Below are positions 35,886-44,226 of a DNA stretch of 64,000 nt, piece after piece. The stretch is from JAAFIP01 sp031367325 (GTDB taxonomy: Bacteria; Pseudomonadota; Gammaproteobacteria; Burkholderiales; Burkholderiaceae_C), in contig JANLPQ010000084.1 of the NCBI GenBank assembly GCA_031367325.1, positions 71,480-135,479 of the forward strand, written 5' to 3'. Position 1 is the stretch's first letter. Each line of letters opens with the position of its first letter. Under the pieces are notes generated by a model. The model worked only from the letters and a program-made list of their open reading frames with translations. It was not told the DNA's origin and did no database searches. A program made the translations under genes and the position numbers.

Positions 35886-35980
35886 TCAAAGCACTTCAAA
35901 CGGCCTTTTTAATAGCAAAATAGGCCAGTAACCCAAGTAAAACCTGCTCAAACAGCTATGCAATAAATAGCAAATAGCAT
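35886..35980 (-). repeat. Interspersed repeat copy 10 (long form)
   Basis: The minus strand reads GCATAGCTGTTTGAGCAGG, then TTTTACTTGGGTTACTGGCC and a tail GCCGTTTGAAGTG shared with copy 3. It ends about 50 bases before rpe. Confidence 0.8.
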
Positions 35981-36033
35981 TGTGAAAGGAGTCGCCAGAT
36001 ATATGAGCCGGCAGCAATGCGAAAATACAGGCT

Positions 36034-36714
36034 ATGAGCACTACCTTCCACATTGCCCCCTCCATCCTGTCCGCTGACTTTGCCCGCTTGGGTGATGAGG
36101 TCAAAAACGTCATTGCCGCTGGCGCCGACTGGGTGCACTTTGACGTGATGGACAACCATTACGTGCCCAACCTCACTTTCGGCCCGATGATTTGCCAAGC
36201 CATCAAACCGCATGCCAAAAAGCCCGACGGCACACCAGTACCCATGGACGTGCATTTAATGGTGCAACCCGTAGACGCTGTGGCCGCTGCATTTGCCGAC
36301 GCCGGGGCTGACTACATCAGCTTTCACCCCGATGCCTCGGGCCACGTGCACCGCAGCATTCAAGCCATTCGCTCCAAAGGCTGCAAGCCCGGCTTAGTGT
36401 TTAACCCCGCCCAGCCGCTGGACGTGCTGGACTGGGTGATTGACGATATTGACCTCATTCTTATCATGAGCGTCAACTCCGGTTTTGGCGGCCAGTCATT
36501 TATCGATAGCGCACTGCGCAAGATAGAGGACGTGCGCAAACGCATTGACGCTTGCGGCAAAGACATTCGCCTAGAAGTGGATGGCGGTATCAAGGTAGAC
36601 AATATTCGCCGCGTGGCCGATGCTGGGGCCGATGCTTTTGTGGCAGGCAGCGCAATTTTTGGCAAGCCAGACTACAAAATGGTGATTGACCAGATGCGTG
36701 CAGCGTTGGCTTAA
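36034..36714 (+). CDS. rpe: Ribulose-phosphate 3-epimerase
   Basis: 226 residues with the family start FHIAPSILSADFARLGDEV, DWVHFDVMDNHYVPNLTFGP (His and Asp metal ligands), and LEVDGGIKVDNIRRVADAGA near the end. It interconverts ribulose-5- and xylulose-5-phosphate in the pentose phosphate pathway. It lies just upstream of gph on the same strand, a common pairing because both feed the trp cluster region in proteobacteria. Confidence 0.95.
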   Translation: MSTTFHIAPSILSADFARLGDEVKNVIAAGADWVHFDVMDNHYVPNLTFGPMICQAIKPHAKKPDGTPVPMDVHLMVQPVDAVAAAFADAGADYISFHPDASGHVHRSIQAIRSKGCKPGLVFNPAQPLDVLDWVIDDIDLILIMSVNSGFGGQSFIDSALRKIEDVRKRIDACGKDIRLEVDGGIKVDNIRRVADAGADAFVAGSAIFGKPDYKMVIDQMRAALA

Positions 36715-36748
36715 ATTTAACTTAAATTTATACCCCTGCGTCACACCC

Positions 36749-37459
36749 ATGGCCAAGAGCATCGCTGGTCTGCAAGCCGTCATCGTCGATCTTGACGGCA
36801 CCATGATCGACACCCTTAGCGATTTTGAGTTGGCTTTAAATTTGATGCTGGCTGATTTCGATAGCGCGCCTGTAGAGCGCAGCTTTATTGAAAAAGCCAT
36901 TGGACAAGGCAGTGAAAATCTTGTGCGCCGCACTCTTCAATTTATACAAAATCGTGCTCTAATCCAAGTAAATCCTGCTCAAGCAGCTATTAAATCAATA
37001 GTATTTGAGGCGGCACTACAGCGTTACCAGCACCACTATCTAGCCGTCAACGGTCAAGCCAGTCAGGTGTATCCCGGCGTGGTCGAAGGTCTAAAGGCTT
37101 GGCATGCAGCAGGCCTGAAGTTGGCTTGTCTTACCAACAAACCTAGCGCCTTTGCGCTGCCACTACTCAAGCTCAAAGGCTTGGATGGTTACTTTAGCCA
37201 CGTGTTTGGCGGCGACGCGTTTGAGCGTAAAAAGCCCGATCCTCTGCCGCTGCTAAAAACCTGCGAGGCACTAGGCACGCAGCCCGCGCGCACCTTGATG
37301 GTGGGCGACAGCAGCAACGATGCACAGGCCGCGCATGCAGCAGGTTGCCCTATAGCACTGGTCAGCTACGGCTATAACCACGGTGAGCCCATTCGCATGG
37401 TGCCAGCAAACTGGCATATAGACAGTTTCACCCAGCTCGCGGCGCTGTTGGGTACCTGA
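36749..37459 (+). CDS. gph: Phosphoglycolate phosphatase-like HAD hydrolase with in-frame repeat
   Basis: 236 residues from ATG 36749. IVDLDGTMIDTLSDFE holds the nucleophile Asp14 and Asp16; LTNKPSAFALPLL, FERKKPDPLPLL and LMVGDSSNDAQAA are the other HAD motifs. The enzyme removes phosphate from 2-phosphoglycolate. Residues about 70-86 (ALIQVNPAQAAIKSIV) in the cap domain are encoded by an antisense copy of the interspersed repeat. It follows rpe by 34 bases; trpE lies on the same strand beyond a minus-strand gene. Confidence 0.85.
   Translation: MAKSIAGLQAVIVDLDGTMIDTLSDFELALNLMLADFDSAPVERSFIEKAIGQGSENLVRRTLQFIQNRALIQVNPAQAAIKSIVFEAALQRYQHHYLAVNGQASQVYPGVVEGLKAWHAAGLKLACLTNKPSAFALPLLKLKGLDGYFSHVFGGDAFERKKPDPLPLLKTCEALGTQPARTLMVGDSSNDAQAAHAAGCPIALVSYGYNHGEPIRMVPANWHIDSFTQLAALLGT
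36957..37007 (-). repeat. Interspersed repeat copy 11, inside gph
   Basis: The minus strand reads ACTATTGATTTAATAGCTGC then TTGAGCAGGATTTACTTGGA. It is nearly identical to the intergenic copies at 24063 and 27439, yet is translated in gph with no stop. Confidence 0.85.
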
Positions 37460-37478
37460 TCTGGCTTAGGACGCTCTA

Positions 37479-38069
37479 TTAAGACGCTTTACCCAGCAAA
37501 GCGTCTTTGAGTCTCCAGTCGGCAGGGTTGGGGCCCAACCAAATACGCATCATTGCGTTGAAAAATTCAGGCTCTTTAAATGGTTCACCAAATCGCTTGC
37601 CTTTGATCGTGAAGATAGTGCCCGTACCTGGTAACCAGTCTATGCTGAATGTGTCACCCGGCTTCATATTTTTATAGTCGCTGAACATCTGGCTCATGCG
37701 CAGGAGCGAGGGGACAACTTTGGAGAAATCTTTTTTGTCCATGTTGTCCTCCAAGCCGCGCGAGAAAAGTTTGACGAGTTCGGCCGAGTCAATATCACGC
37801 AGTATGGTGATGTCAAGGCGCTTATTGCCCGGCGCAGCTAGCACCTCTTCGGTGGTATTAGCTTTTTTGCCAAGATACAGACCTGCCGTATAAACTTTGA
37901 AAATTGCCTTGTAACGAGTTCCTGCGCCATTAAGCTGCAGTTTTTCGCCGCCCAAGGTGTAATCGGCTTCGTATTTCACGCCTGTTACGGTAATTTGCGC
38001 CAGTGCGGGCACCGTTGCTAGAGCGGCAGTCAGCACAAGGGCAAAAAAAGATTTTCGATGTATCGGCAT
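37479..38069 (-). CDS. Chalcone isomerase-like family protein, exported
   Basis: 196 residues. An N-terminal signal peptide (FFALVLTAALATVPALAQ) precedes a chalcone-isomerase-fold domain: QLNGAGTRYKAIFKVYTAGL, YLGKKANTTEEVLAAPGNKR, FSRGLEDNM. Bacterial members are periplasmic and not known to make flavonoids; the fold is related to fatty-acid-binding proteins. It sits on the minus strand between gph and trpE. Ligand unknown. Confidence 0.8.
   Translation of the reverse strand: MPIHRKSFFALVLTAALATVPALAQITVTGVKYEADYTLGGEKLQLNGAGTRYKAIFKVYTAGLYLGKKANTTEEVLAAPGNKRLDITILRDIDSAELVKLFSRGLEDNMDKKDFSKVVPSLLRMSQMFSDYKNMKPGDTFSIDWLPGTGTIFTIKGKRFGEPFKEPEFFNAMMRIWLGPNPADWRLKDALLGKAS
37481..37507 (+). terminator. 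Candidate terminator between gph and the convergent gene
   Basis: AAGACGCTTT - ACCCAGC - AAAGCGTCTT, a perfect 10-bp stem with short T run, overlapping the last codons of the minus-strand gene. It could end transcripts from both sides. Confidence 0.5.
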
Positions 38070-38229
38070 TGTGATTCTCCATAAAATAGAACGAGTGTTC
38101 TTATTTGAGAGTAAGTATCACGTGCTTTAAGCAGACTGCACTACAGGGTTATTACGATTTTCGCCTTTAATTTACAAAGCATTTTTGTTTACTGCCACCA
38201 GCTTTCTGCTCTGCTACACTCATTCAATT
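38070..38229. promoter_or_regulatory. Divergent promoter region; extended -10 for the trp leader
   Basis: No gene in the spacer. TGC-TACACT at 38212-38220 has the TGn extension plus a good -10 hexamer; a start about seven bases on (near 38227) would leave only a few bases before the leader peptide ATG. No clear -35 is seen at 16-18 bases. Confidence 0.4.
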
Positions 38230-38307
38230 ATGCCAACGAGTTTCATCATTACAAAGAGCTGCGCACCCGTGCGGGGAGCTTGGCTTTGGCGTACGCCAAC
38301 CATTTAG
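38230..38307 (+). CDS. trpL: Candidate trp leader peptide (attenuator)
   Basis: 25 codons starting MPTSFIITKS and ending WLWRTPTI, with two Trp codons (38281-38283 and 38287-38289) around one Leu, too short for ordinary gene calls. Two Trp codons in a 25-residue frame just upstream of trpE are the hallmark of a transcription or translation attenuator. Downstream, TTGGCG/CGCCAA (38286-38299) and ATGCTG/CAGCAT and AAGGCTG/CAGCCTT pairs (38320-38420) could form competing stems. No U-tract follows, so a classic terminator is not obvious. There is no strong ribosome binding site. Confidence 0.5.
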   Translation: MPTSFIITKSCAPVRGAWLWRTPTI

Positions 38308-38443
38308 CATGATGTTTTGCAGCGACATGCTGCCCCGCGCCGTGTTGCGATCCAGCAGCCCAGCATCTCGTTAGAACCCGCCCAAGGCTGTAAGCATAAG
38401 TTTCACCCCCAGCCTTACGGGCCGCCCATTCAGAGGCCATGCC

Positions 38444-39946
38444 ATGATTACCGAACTCGAATTTAAAAGTCTGCAAACCCAAGGTTTCAACCGCATCCCA
38501 CTTGTTGCCGAGGCGTTTGCTGATTTGGAAACGCCGCTGTCGTTGTACCTGAAATTAGCGCACAGCAAAAACCAAGGCCAGTACAGCTTCTTGCTCGAAT
38601 CTGTGGTGGGTGGCGAGCGTTTTGGCCGCTACAGCTTTATTGGTTTGCCTGCCCGCACGGTGCTACGCGCCAGCGGCTTTGGGGTAGAGGCTAAAACCCA
38701 GGTGCATACCGACGGCGCGTTGGTTGAAACGTTGGCCGGTAATCCACTGGATGCGATTGCCGCTTTTCAGTCGCGTTTTAAAGTAGCTCTGCGCCCCGGT
38801 TTGCCGCGTTTTTGCGGTGGCTTGGCAGGCTATTTTGGCTACGACACGGTGCGCTATATTGAAAAAAAGCTTGAAGCTTCGTGCCCACCCGACACACTAG
38901 GCTGCCCCGACATCATGCTGCTGCTGTGTGAAGAGCTGGCCGTGATTGATAACTTGTCTGGCAAGCTCTACCTTATTGTGTATGCCAACCCCGCTGAGGC
39001 CGAGGCCTACAGCCAAGCTAAAAAGCGTCTGCGTGAATTGAAAGACCAGTTGCGCTACAGCGTCACAGCGCCAGTCGTTAAACAGTCGCAAGATTACCCG
39101 GTAGAGCGTGAATTTGCCAAGGCAGATTATTTAAAAGCAGTAGACAGCGCTAAAGAGATGATTGCAGGCGGCGACTTTATGCAGGTGCAAGTGGGCCAAC
39201 GCCTTAAGAAGCGCTATACCGAATCACCGCTGTCCTTGTACCGCGCTTTGCGATCGCTGAACCCTTCGCCCTACATGTACTACTACCACATGGGCGATTT
39301 TCATATCGTTGGTGCCTCGCCTGAAATTCTCGTTAGGCAAGAAACTATTTCTACCGGTGAAACCAAAATCACCATCCGCCCACTTGCAGGCACGCGCCCC
39401 CGCGCGGCCACGCCCGAGGTAGACAAAGCCGTAGAAGCCGAGCTGCTGGCCGACCCCAAAGAGCGTGCCGAACATGTCATGCTGATCGACCTGGCACGCA
39501 ACGACATAGGCCGCATCGCCAAAATCGGCAGTGTTAAAGTAACCGAAGCTTTTGCCGTAGAACGCTACAGCCACGTTATGCACATCGTCAGCAACGTGGA
39601 AGGTATTTTGAACGACGGTATGACGAGTATGGATGTACTCAAAGCCACCTTCCCCGCAGGCACGCTGACCGGCGCACCTAAAGTGCATGCCATGGAAGTC
39701 ATCGACCAACTAGAACCCACCAAACGCGGCATCTACGGGGGAGCGTGCGGCTACCTCAGTTTTGCAGGCGACATGGACATAGCGATTGCCATTCGCACCG
39801 GCATCATCAAAGACGGCATGCTGTACGTGCAAGCGGCGGCTGGCGTGGTGGCTGATAGCGTGCCAGAGCTGGAGTGGAAAGAAACCGAAGCTAAGGCTCG
39901 CGCACTGCTGCGAGCTGCGGAACTTGTTGAGGAGGGGTTGGAATGA
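38444..39946 (+). CDS. trpE: Anthranilate synthase component I
   Basis: 500 residues, ribosome binding site AGAGG at 7 bases. The chorismate-binding enzyme core shows DFMQVQVGQRL, SPEILVRQE, RPLAGTRPRA, DLARNDIGRI and FPAGTLTGAPKVHAMEVID. It makes anthranilate from chorismate with ammonia from TrpG. The N-terminal LLLSP-like feedback site appears as a LESVVGGERFGRYSF block. It begins the trp cluster behind the leader peptide; its stop overlaps a GxxExxY ORF rather than trpG. Confidence 0.95.
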   Translation: MITELEFKSLQTQGFNRIPLVAEAFADLETPLSLYLKLAHSKNQGQYSFLLESVVGGERFGRYSFIGLPARTVLRASGFGVEAKTQVHTDGALVETLAGNPLDAIAAFQSRFKVALRPGLPRFCGGLAGYFGYDTVRYIEKKLEASCPPDTLGCPDIMLLLCEELAVIDNLSGKLYLIVYANPAEAEAYSQAKKRLRELKDQLRYSVTAPVVKQSQDYPVEREFAKADYLKAVDSAKEMIAGGDFMQVQVGQRLKKRYTESPLSLYRALRSLNPSPYMYYYHMGDFHIVGASPEILVRQETISTGETKITIRPLAGTRPRAATPEVDKAVEAELLADPKERAEHVMLIDLARNDIGRIAKIGSVKVTEAFAVERYSHVMHIVSNVEGILNDGMTSMDVLKATFPAGTLTGAPKVHAMEVIDQLEPTKRGIYGGACGYLSFAGDMDIAIAIRTGIIKDGMLYVQAAAGVVADSVPELEWKETEAKARALLRAAELVEEGLE

Positions 39947-40407
39947 ACACGAATACAAATACCGAACTTCCGGACGCGAAGGACGCTAAGGACGCTAAGG
40001 ATTCGCGAAGGACGCTAAAAAACAACCAAAATTTCGATGATGATTTTTCACATGAAATTATTGGGGCACTCGTGGAGGTGCAGCGTGTTTTGGGGGTTGG
40101 ATTGCTTGAAAGTGCCTACGCTGCTGCGCTAGCGATTGAGTTTAAAGAGCGCGAATTGTTTTTTGAACGTGAAGTAGCGATTGAGGCAAACTACAAGGGA
40201 TATAACTTGGGCACTGTTTATAAGGCCGATTTTATAGTTGAAGAATCTGTCATTGTCGAACTCAAAGCAATTGATATAGTCGCCGAGGTACATCGCGCAC
40301 AGTTGCTGTCCTACCTCCGGCTGTCAGGTTTGAAGCTTGGATTGCTAGTTAACTTTAATGCCTTTCCAGTAGTCAAAGGCATCCACAGAATGGTCAACAA
40401 GCTATGA
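39943..40407 (+). CDS. GxxExxY protein with PD-(D/E)XK nuclease-like motif
   Basis: 154 residues. FSHEIIGALVEVQRVLGVGL followed by LESAY gives the GxxExxY signature (53-59). Asp96, Glu106-x-Lys108 in KADFIVEESVIVELKA, and Gln120-x3-Tyr124 in HRAQLLSYL match a RecB-like PD-(D/E)XK endonuclease core. The start ATG overlaps the trpE stop (ATGA), and residues 8-30 are encoded by an imperfect terminal inverted repeat. It sits between trpE and trpG, which normally adjoin. Nuclease activity is inference from motifs. Confidence 0.75.
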   Translation: MNTNTNTELPDAKDAKDAKDSRRTLKNNQNFDDDFSHEIIGALVEVQRVLGVGLLESAYAAALAIEFKERELFFEREVAIEANYKGYNLGTVYKADFIVEESVIVELKAIDIVAEVHRAQLLSYLRLSGLKLGLLVNFNAFPVVKGIHRMVNKL

Positions 40408-40493
40408 AAGTTGCACAACAAAACTTTGGTTGTTCTTTGTCTTCCTTTCGCGTCCTTCGCGCAACCTTAGCGCCCTTCGCGTCCGGCAGTCCG
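39963..40493. mobile_element. Inverted-repeat element carrying the GxxExxY ORF
   Basis: The left end CGAACTTCCGGACGCGAAG and right end (reverse complement CGGACTGCCGGACGCGAAG) match at 17 of 19, and the arms continue for about 60 bases through CGCGAAGGACG to AACAACCAAA on both sides. The left arm has an extra GGACGCTAA tandem copy. No clear target duplication is visible. Confidence 0.65.
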
Positions 40494-40525
40494 CCCCCGT
40501 CCTCAGCCAAATCAAGGAGTCGTTA

Positions 40526-41113
40526 ATGAAACTCTTAATGATCGACAACTACGACAGCTTCACGTTCAACATAGTCCAATACTTCGGTGAGCTGGGCGCA
40601 CAAGTGACCACGCTGCGTAACGACGAAGTGACAGTGAAAGAACTAGACCAGCAATTCAAAGACAAACAATTCGACCGCCTCTGCATCTCCCCTGGCCCCT
40701 GCTCGCCTAACGAGGCAGGTATTAGCGTAGCAGCGATTAAGCACTTTGCTGGCAAGTTGCCCATCCTAGGTGTGTGCCTTGGTCACCAAGCCATTGGCGC
40801 GGCGTTGGGCGGCAACATCGTCCGCGCGCAAGTGCTGATGCACGGCAAGACCAGCGTGATCACCACCACGCAAGAGGGTGTGTTCAAAGATCTGCCCAAG
40901 CAGTTCACCGTAAACCGCTACCACTCATTGGCCATTGAGCGCAGCACTTGCCCTAAAGAACTGGTTGTGACTGCCACCACAGACGACGGCGAAATCATGG
41001 GTGTGCGCCACAGCGGCTACGCGCATGGCGTGCGCATGGAGGGTGTGCAGTTTCACCCTGAGAGCATTTTGACCGAGCATGGCCACGCTATGCTGAAAAA
41101 CTTTTTACTATAA
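40526..41113 (+). CDS. trpG: Anthranilate synthase component II (glutamine amidotransferase)
   Basis: 195 residues from ATG 40526 after AAGGAG. The class I amidotransferase triad is visible: LGVCLGHQAIG (Cys), VQFHPESILTEHG (His, Glu). RFSPGPCSP-like LCISPGPCSPNEAG is the oxyanion loop. It frees ammonia from glutamine for TrpE, and similar subunits also serve 4-aminobenzoate synthesis. It is separated from trpE by the GxxExxY element. A repeat copy runs over its stop codon. Confidence 0.95.
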   Translation: MKLLMIDNYDSFTFNIVQYFGELGAQVTTLRNDEVTVKELDQQFKDKQFDRLCISPGPCSPNEAGISVAAIKHFAGKLPILGVCLGHQAIGAALGGNIVRAQVLMHGKTSVITTTQEGVFKDLPKQFTVNRYHSLAIERSTCPKELVVTATTDDGEIMGVRHSGYAHGVRMEGVQFHPESILTEHGHAMLKNFLL

Positions 41114-41163
41114 AAAAACAATAGCTGCTTAAGTAGTAAATACTTGGACTACAAGCGTATTTG
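41106..41163 (+). repeat. Interspersed repeat copy 12, overlapping the trpG stop
   Basis: TACTATAAAAAAACAATAGC then TGCTTAAGTAGTAAATACTT. The TAA stop of trpG (41111-41113) lies in the repeat's CTATAA box. Confidence 0.7.
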
Positions 41164-41192
41164 ATTGGAAAATTCATTAAAAAGGGCGTGTG

Positions 41193-41870
41193 ATGGCAGA
41201 TCTTGGCATTCAAAACATCGGACTCTTCATTTTGGCAGGCTGGGCGCTGAACCTCACCCCGGGGCCTGACGTGTTCTACATGATCACGCATGCGCTAAAA
41301 AGCGGCTGGCGCGCAGGTGCAGTAGCGGCAGCGGGCATTACCGCAGGTTGTTTTGTGCATGTAGCGGCAGCTACTGTGGGACTAAGTGCCATCATCACCG
41401 CGTCGGCAACGGCCTTTACTGTCATCAAATGGATCGGCGCTGCATATTTGGTCTATGTGGGCTGGAACATGCTGACCAGTAAAGCCAGTGCCGTCAACCC
41501 ATTGGCCAACGCTGCTGCGCCTAGTGGTTTACAAAGGTCTACCGCCGCAGCACAGGCCAACTACCGCAAGATTTTTACGCAAGGCTTTTATACCAATGTG
41601 CTCAACCCCAAAGTAGCGCTGTTCTTTTTTGCCTTCTTGCCGCAGTTCATCAGCCCCACCGCTGCACAACCTTGGCTGGCTTTCTTGGCGTTGGGCGTTT
41701 TGTTTAACATCAACGCTATTCCGGTTAACCTAGGCTATGTCACGCTAGCCGCATGGGTTAGCCAACGAAGCGCGGTGCTGCAGGGCGGTATGCACTGGCT
41801 AGAGCGCGCTGCAGGTACATTGTTTATTGGCTTTGGAATCAAATTAGCTTTAAGCGAAGGTGCAAAATAA
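41193..41870 (+). CDS. LysE family translocator (RhtB-like exporter)
   Basis: 225 residues from ATG 41193 (a GTG sits one codon upstream). NLTPGPDVFYMITHAL is the RhtB/LysE signature (LxPGPxxxxV), and FYTNVLNPKVALFFFAFLPQ is the second. About six membrane helices. It would export an amino acid such as threonine or homoserine; the next gene, threonine aldolase, and tryptophan genes leave the substrate open. The ends overlap the GTG region of ltaE. Confidence 0.85.
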   Translation: MADLGIQNIGLFILAGWALNLTPGPDVFYMITHALKSGWRAGAVAAAGITAGCFVHVAAATVGLSAIITASATAFTVIKWIGAAYLVYVGWNMLTSKASAVNPLANAAAPSGLQRSTAAAQANYRKIFTQGFYTNVLNPKVALFFFAFLPQFISPTAAQPWLAFLALGVLFNINAIPVNLGYVTLAAWVSQRSAVLQGGMHWLERAAGTLFIGFGIKLALSEGAK

Positions 41871-41874
41871 CGCC

Positions 41875-42921
41875 ATGAATACCACAATTGATTTGCGCAG
41901 CGACACCGTCACCCAGCCCACACCCGCCATGCGCGCCGCCATGCTGGCCGCGCCGCTGGGCGACGATGTGTTTGGCGATGACCCCACAGTCAATGCGCTG
42001 CAAAGTAAAATTGCTGCGATGCTGGGCTTTGAAGCGGCGCTGTTTACGCCCACAGGCACGCAAAGTAATTTTTGCGGCATCTTGGCGCACTGCCAGCGGG
42101 GTGACGAATACATTGTGGGCCAAATGGCGCACACCTACCGCTGGGAAGGCGGCGGCGCTGCCGTGCTGGGCAGCGTGCAGCCGCAGCCACTTGCGCACGC
42201 AGCGGATGGCTCGTTGCCTTTGGCCGACATTGAAGCTGCCATCAAACCCGACGACGCGCACTTTGCCAAAACCCGATTGCTCACACTAGAAAACACCATC
42301 GGCGGCAAGCTGCTGTCGTTTGACTATGTACAAACCGCCACTAATTTTGCGCGCAGCAAAGGCTTGGTCACGCATTTGGACGGTGCACGTTTATTTAACG
42401 CGGCGGTGGCGCAAGCAGCAGCTAATAAAACAGACCCGCGTGTTGAGGCCAAACGCATCGCAAGTTGTTTTGATTCAACCAGTGTGTGCTTTAGCAAAGG
42501 CCTAGGGGCACCTGTAGGTTCTGCACTGTGCGGCAGCAAAGAGCTGATTAAAAAAGCCCACCGCATCCGCAAAATGGCTGGTGGCGGCATGCGCCAAGCG
42601 GGTATCTTGGCGGCAGCGGCACTCTACGCGCTAGACCACCACATCGACCGCATGGCAGGCGACCACGCACTGGCCACGCGGCTAGGCGCAGCGTTTGCAC
42701 AAATCCCAGGTGCCAAGGTAGACCCAGTGCACAGCAACATCGTCTTCGTCGACTTGGGTGGCCCGGCTAAGGCCAAAGCAGCAGGGTTGATTGACCACCT
42801 AAAGCAGCACAATGTCTTAGCTACAGGGCTGTACCGACTGCGCTTTGTCACGCACTTGGATGTGGATGCTGCAGCGATTGACCGCACTATTCACGTTGTT
42901 CAAAACTATTTTCAGTCGTAG
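41875..42921 (+). CDS. ltaE: Low-specificity L-threonine aldolase
   Basis: 348 residues from ATG 41875. IDLRSDTVTQPTPAMRAAML is the family start; LTLENTIGG, THLDGARLFNAAV and SVCFSKGLGAPVGS carry the PLP site (Lys in the last). It cleaves threonine or allo-threonine to glycine and acetaldehyde. It lies 4 bases after the exporter gene in the trp cluster. A MITE-like element begins just after the stop codon. Confidence 0.9.
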   Translation: MNTTIDLRSDTVTQPTPAMRAAMLAAPLGDDVFGDDPTVNALQSKIAAMLGFEAALFTPTGTQSNFCGILAHCQRGDEYIVGQMAHTYRWEGGGAAVLGSVQPQPLAHAADGSLPLADIEAAIKPDDAHFAKTRLLTLENTIGGKLLSFDYVQTATNFARSKGLVTHLDGARLFNAAVAQAAANKTDPRVEAKRIASCFDSTSVCFSKGLGAPVGSALCGSKELIKKAHRIRKMAGGGMRQAGILAAAALYALDHHIDRMAGDHALATRLGAAFAQIPGAKVDPVHSNIVFVDLGGPAKAKAAGLIDHLKQHNVLATGLYRLRFVTHLDVDAAAIDRTIHVVQNYFQS

Positions 42922-42928
42922 ATTTAAA

Positions 42929-43143
42929 GATGGACAACCGGACGCGAAGTGCGCTAAGGTTGCGCGAAGGACGCGAAAGAAGACAATAGTAAAAAATACA
43001 AAAATGAAATACCAATTAGAAATAAATAAGATACTTTTAATCCAACACAACACAATTATTACGTTACTCCGTTGACCCTAAATTTTTGGTATTCCTTTCG
43101 CGTTCTTCGCGCAACCTTCGCGCCCTTCGCGTCCGGCAGTCCA
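42929..43143. mobile_element. MITE-like element related to the GxxExxY element
   Basis: 215 bases with ends TGGACAACCGGACGCGAAG and (reverse complement) TGGACTGCCGGACGCGAAG; the arms match for about 45 bases including GGTTGCGCGAAG. The AT-rich centre (about 42990-43090) has no open frame. ATTTAAA occurs directly on both sides (42922-42928 and 43144-43150) as a possible target duplication. The arms are the same family as those at 39963-40493. Confidence 0.7.
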
Positions 43144-43174
43144 ATTTAAAAACCTCAGCTAACTACTTACCAAC

Positions 43175-44212
43175 ATGCCAAATACTTCAAAAATCACCCC
43201 TCAAGAAGCCCTTCAGCGCACCATAGAACATCGCGAGATATTCCACGACGAGATGCTCAAAGTCGTGCGCCTCATCATGTCCGGTGAGATGTCCCAGGTG
43301 ATGATGGCCGCACTCATCACAGGCCTGCGTGTGAAGAAGGAAACCATTGGCGAGATCACTGCTGCAGCCCAAGTGATGCGCGAGTTTTCGACCAAGGTGC
43401 ACGTGGTTGATAAAAAGCATTTAGTCGATATTGTGGGCACTGGCGGCGATGGCTCGCACACGTTTAATATTTCAACCTGCAGCATGTTTGTAGCCGCCGC
43501 TGCAGGCGCCAAGGTTAGCAAGCACGGCGGCCGCAGTGTAAGCAGTAAGTCGGGTAGTGCCGATGTGCTGGAGGCCTTGGGTATCAACATCAACCTTACG
43601 CCCGACGCGATCGCCCAATGCATTGAACAAATCGGTATCGGTTTCATGTTTGCACCAAACCACCACACCGCCATGAAGCATGTGGCCCCGATCCGCAAAG
43701 AGTTGGGTGTGCGAACCATCTTCAATATTCTGGGGCCGCTGACCAACCCCGCCAGTGCACCAAATATTTTAATGGGCGTGTTTCACCCCGATCTGGTGGG
43801 CATCCAAATTCGTGCCTTGCAACGTTTAGGTGCTGAGCATGCTTTAGTTGTTTACGGGCGCGACGGTATGGATGAAGTCAGCCTAGGGGCTGCTACTTTG
43901 GTCGGCGAGCTTAAGAATGGCGAAATCACTGAATATGAAATTCATCCCGAAGATTTCGGTTTTCAAATGTCTAGTAACCGCGCTTTGCGCGTTGACACGC
44001 CCGAGCAATCCAAGTCCATGCTGTTGGGTGTGCTGAACAATCAGGCTGGCGTTGCCAAAGACATCGTTATGCTCAACGCAGGTGCCGCGCTGTATGCTGC
44101 CAATGTTGTGGTATCAATGAAAGACGGAGTCGACGCTGCCCGCACTGCTATTGAGACGGGTGCTGCCAAGGCAAAATTAGAAGCACTTTTAGCTAAAACA
44201 AAGATGACTTGA
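43175..44212 (+). CDS. trpD: Anthranilate phosphoribosyltransferase
   Basis: 345 residues. VGTGGDGSHTFNISTCSMF holds the GTGGD phosphoribosyl-binding loop, with KHGGRSVSSKSGSADVLEAL and FAPNHHTAMKHVAPIRKELG behind. It adds phosphoribosyl to anthranilate in tryptophan synthesis. It is the last trp gene visible; trpC does not follow in this window. The convergent PAP2 gene of the aryl polyene cluster ends 15 bases after the stop. Confidence 0.95.
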   Translation: MPNTSKITPQEALQRTIEHREIFHDEMLKVVRLIMSGEMSQVMMAALITGLRVKKETIGEITAAAQVMREFSTKVHVVDKKHLVDIVGTGGDGSHTFNISTCSMFVAAAAGAKVSKHGGRSVSSKSGSADVLEALGININLTPDAIAQCIEQIGIGFMFAPNHHTAMKHVAPIRKELGVRTIFNILGPLTNPASAPNILMGVFHPDLVGIQIRALQRLGAEHALVVYGRDGMDEVSLGAATLVGELKNGEITEYEIHPEDFGFQMSSNRALRVDTPEQSKSMLLGVLNNQAGVAKDIVMLNAGAALYAANVVVSMKDGVDAARTAIETGAAKAKLEALLAKTKMT

Positions 44213-44226
44213 GGGATGTTAGCCCG

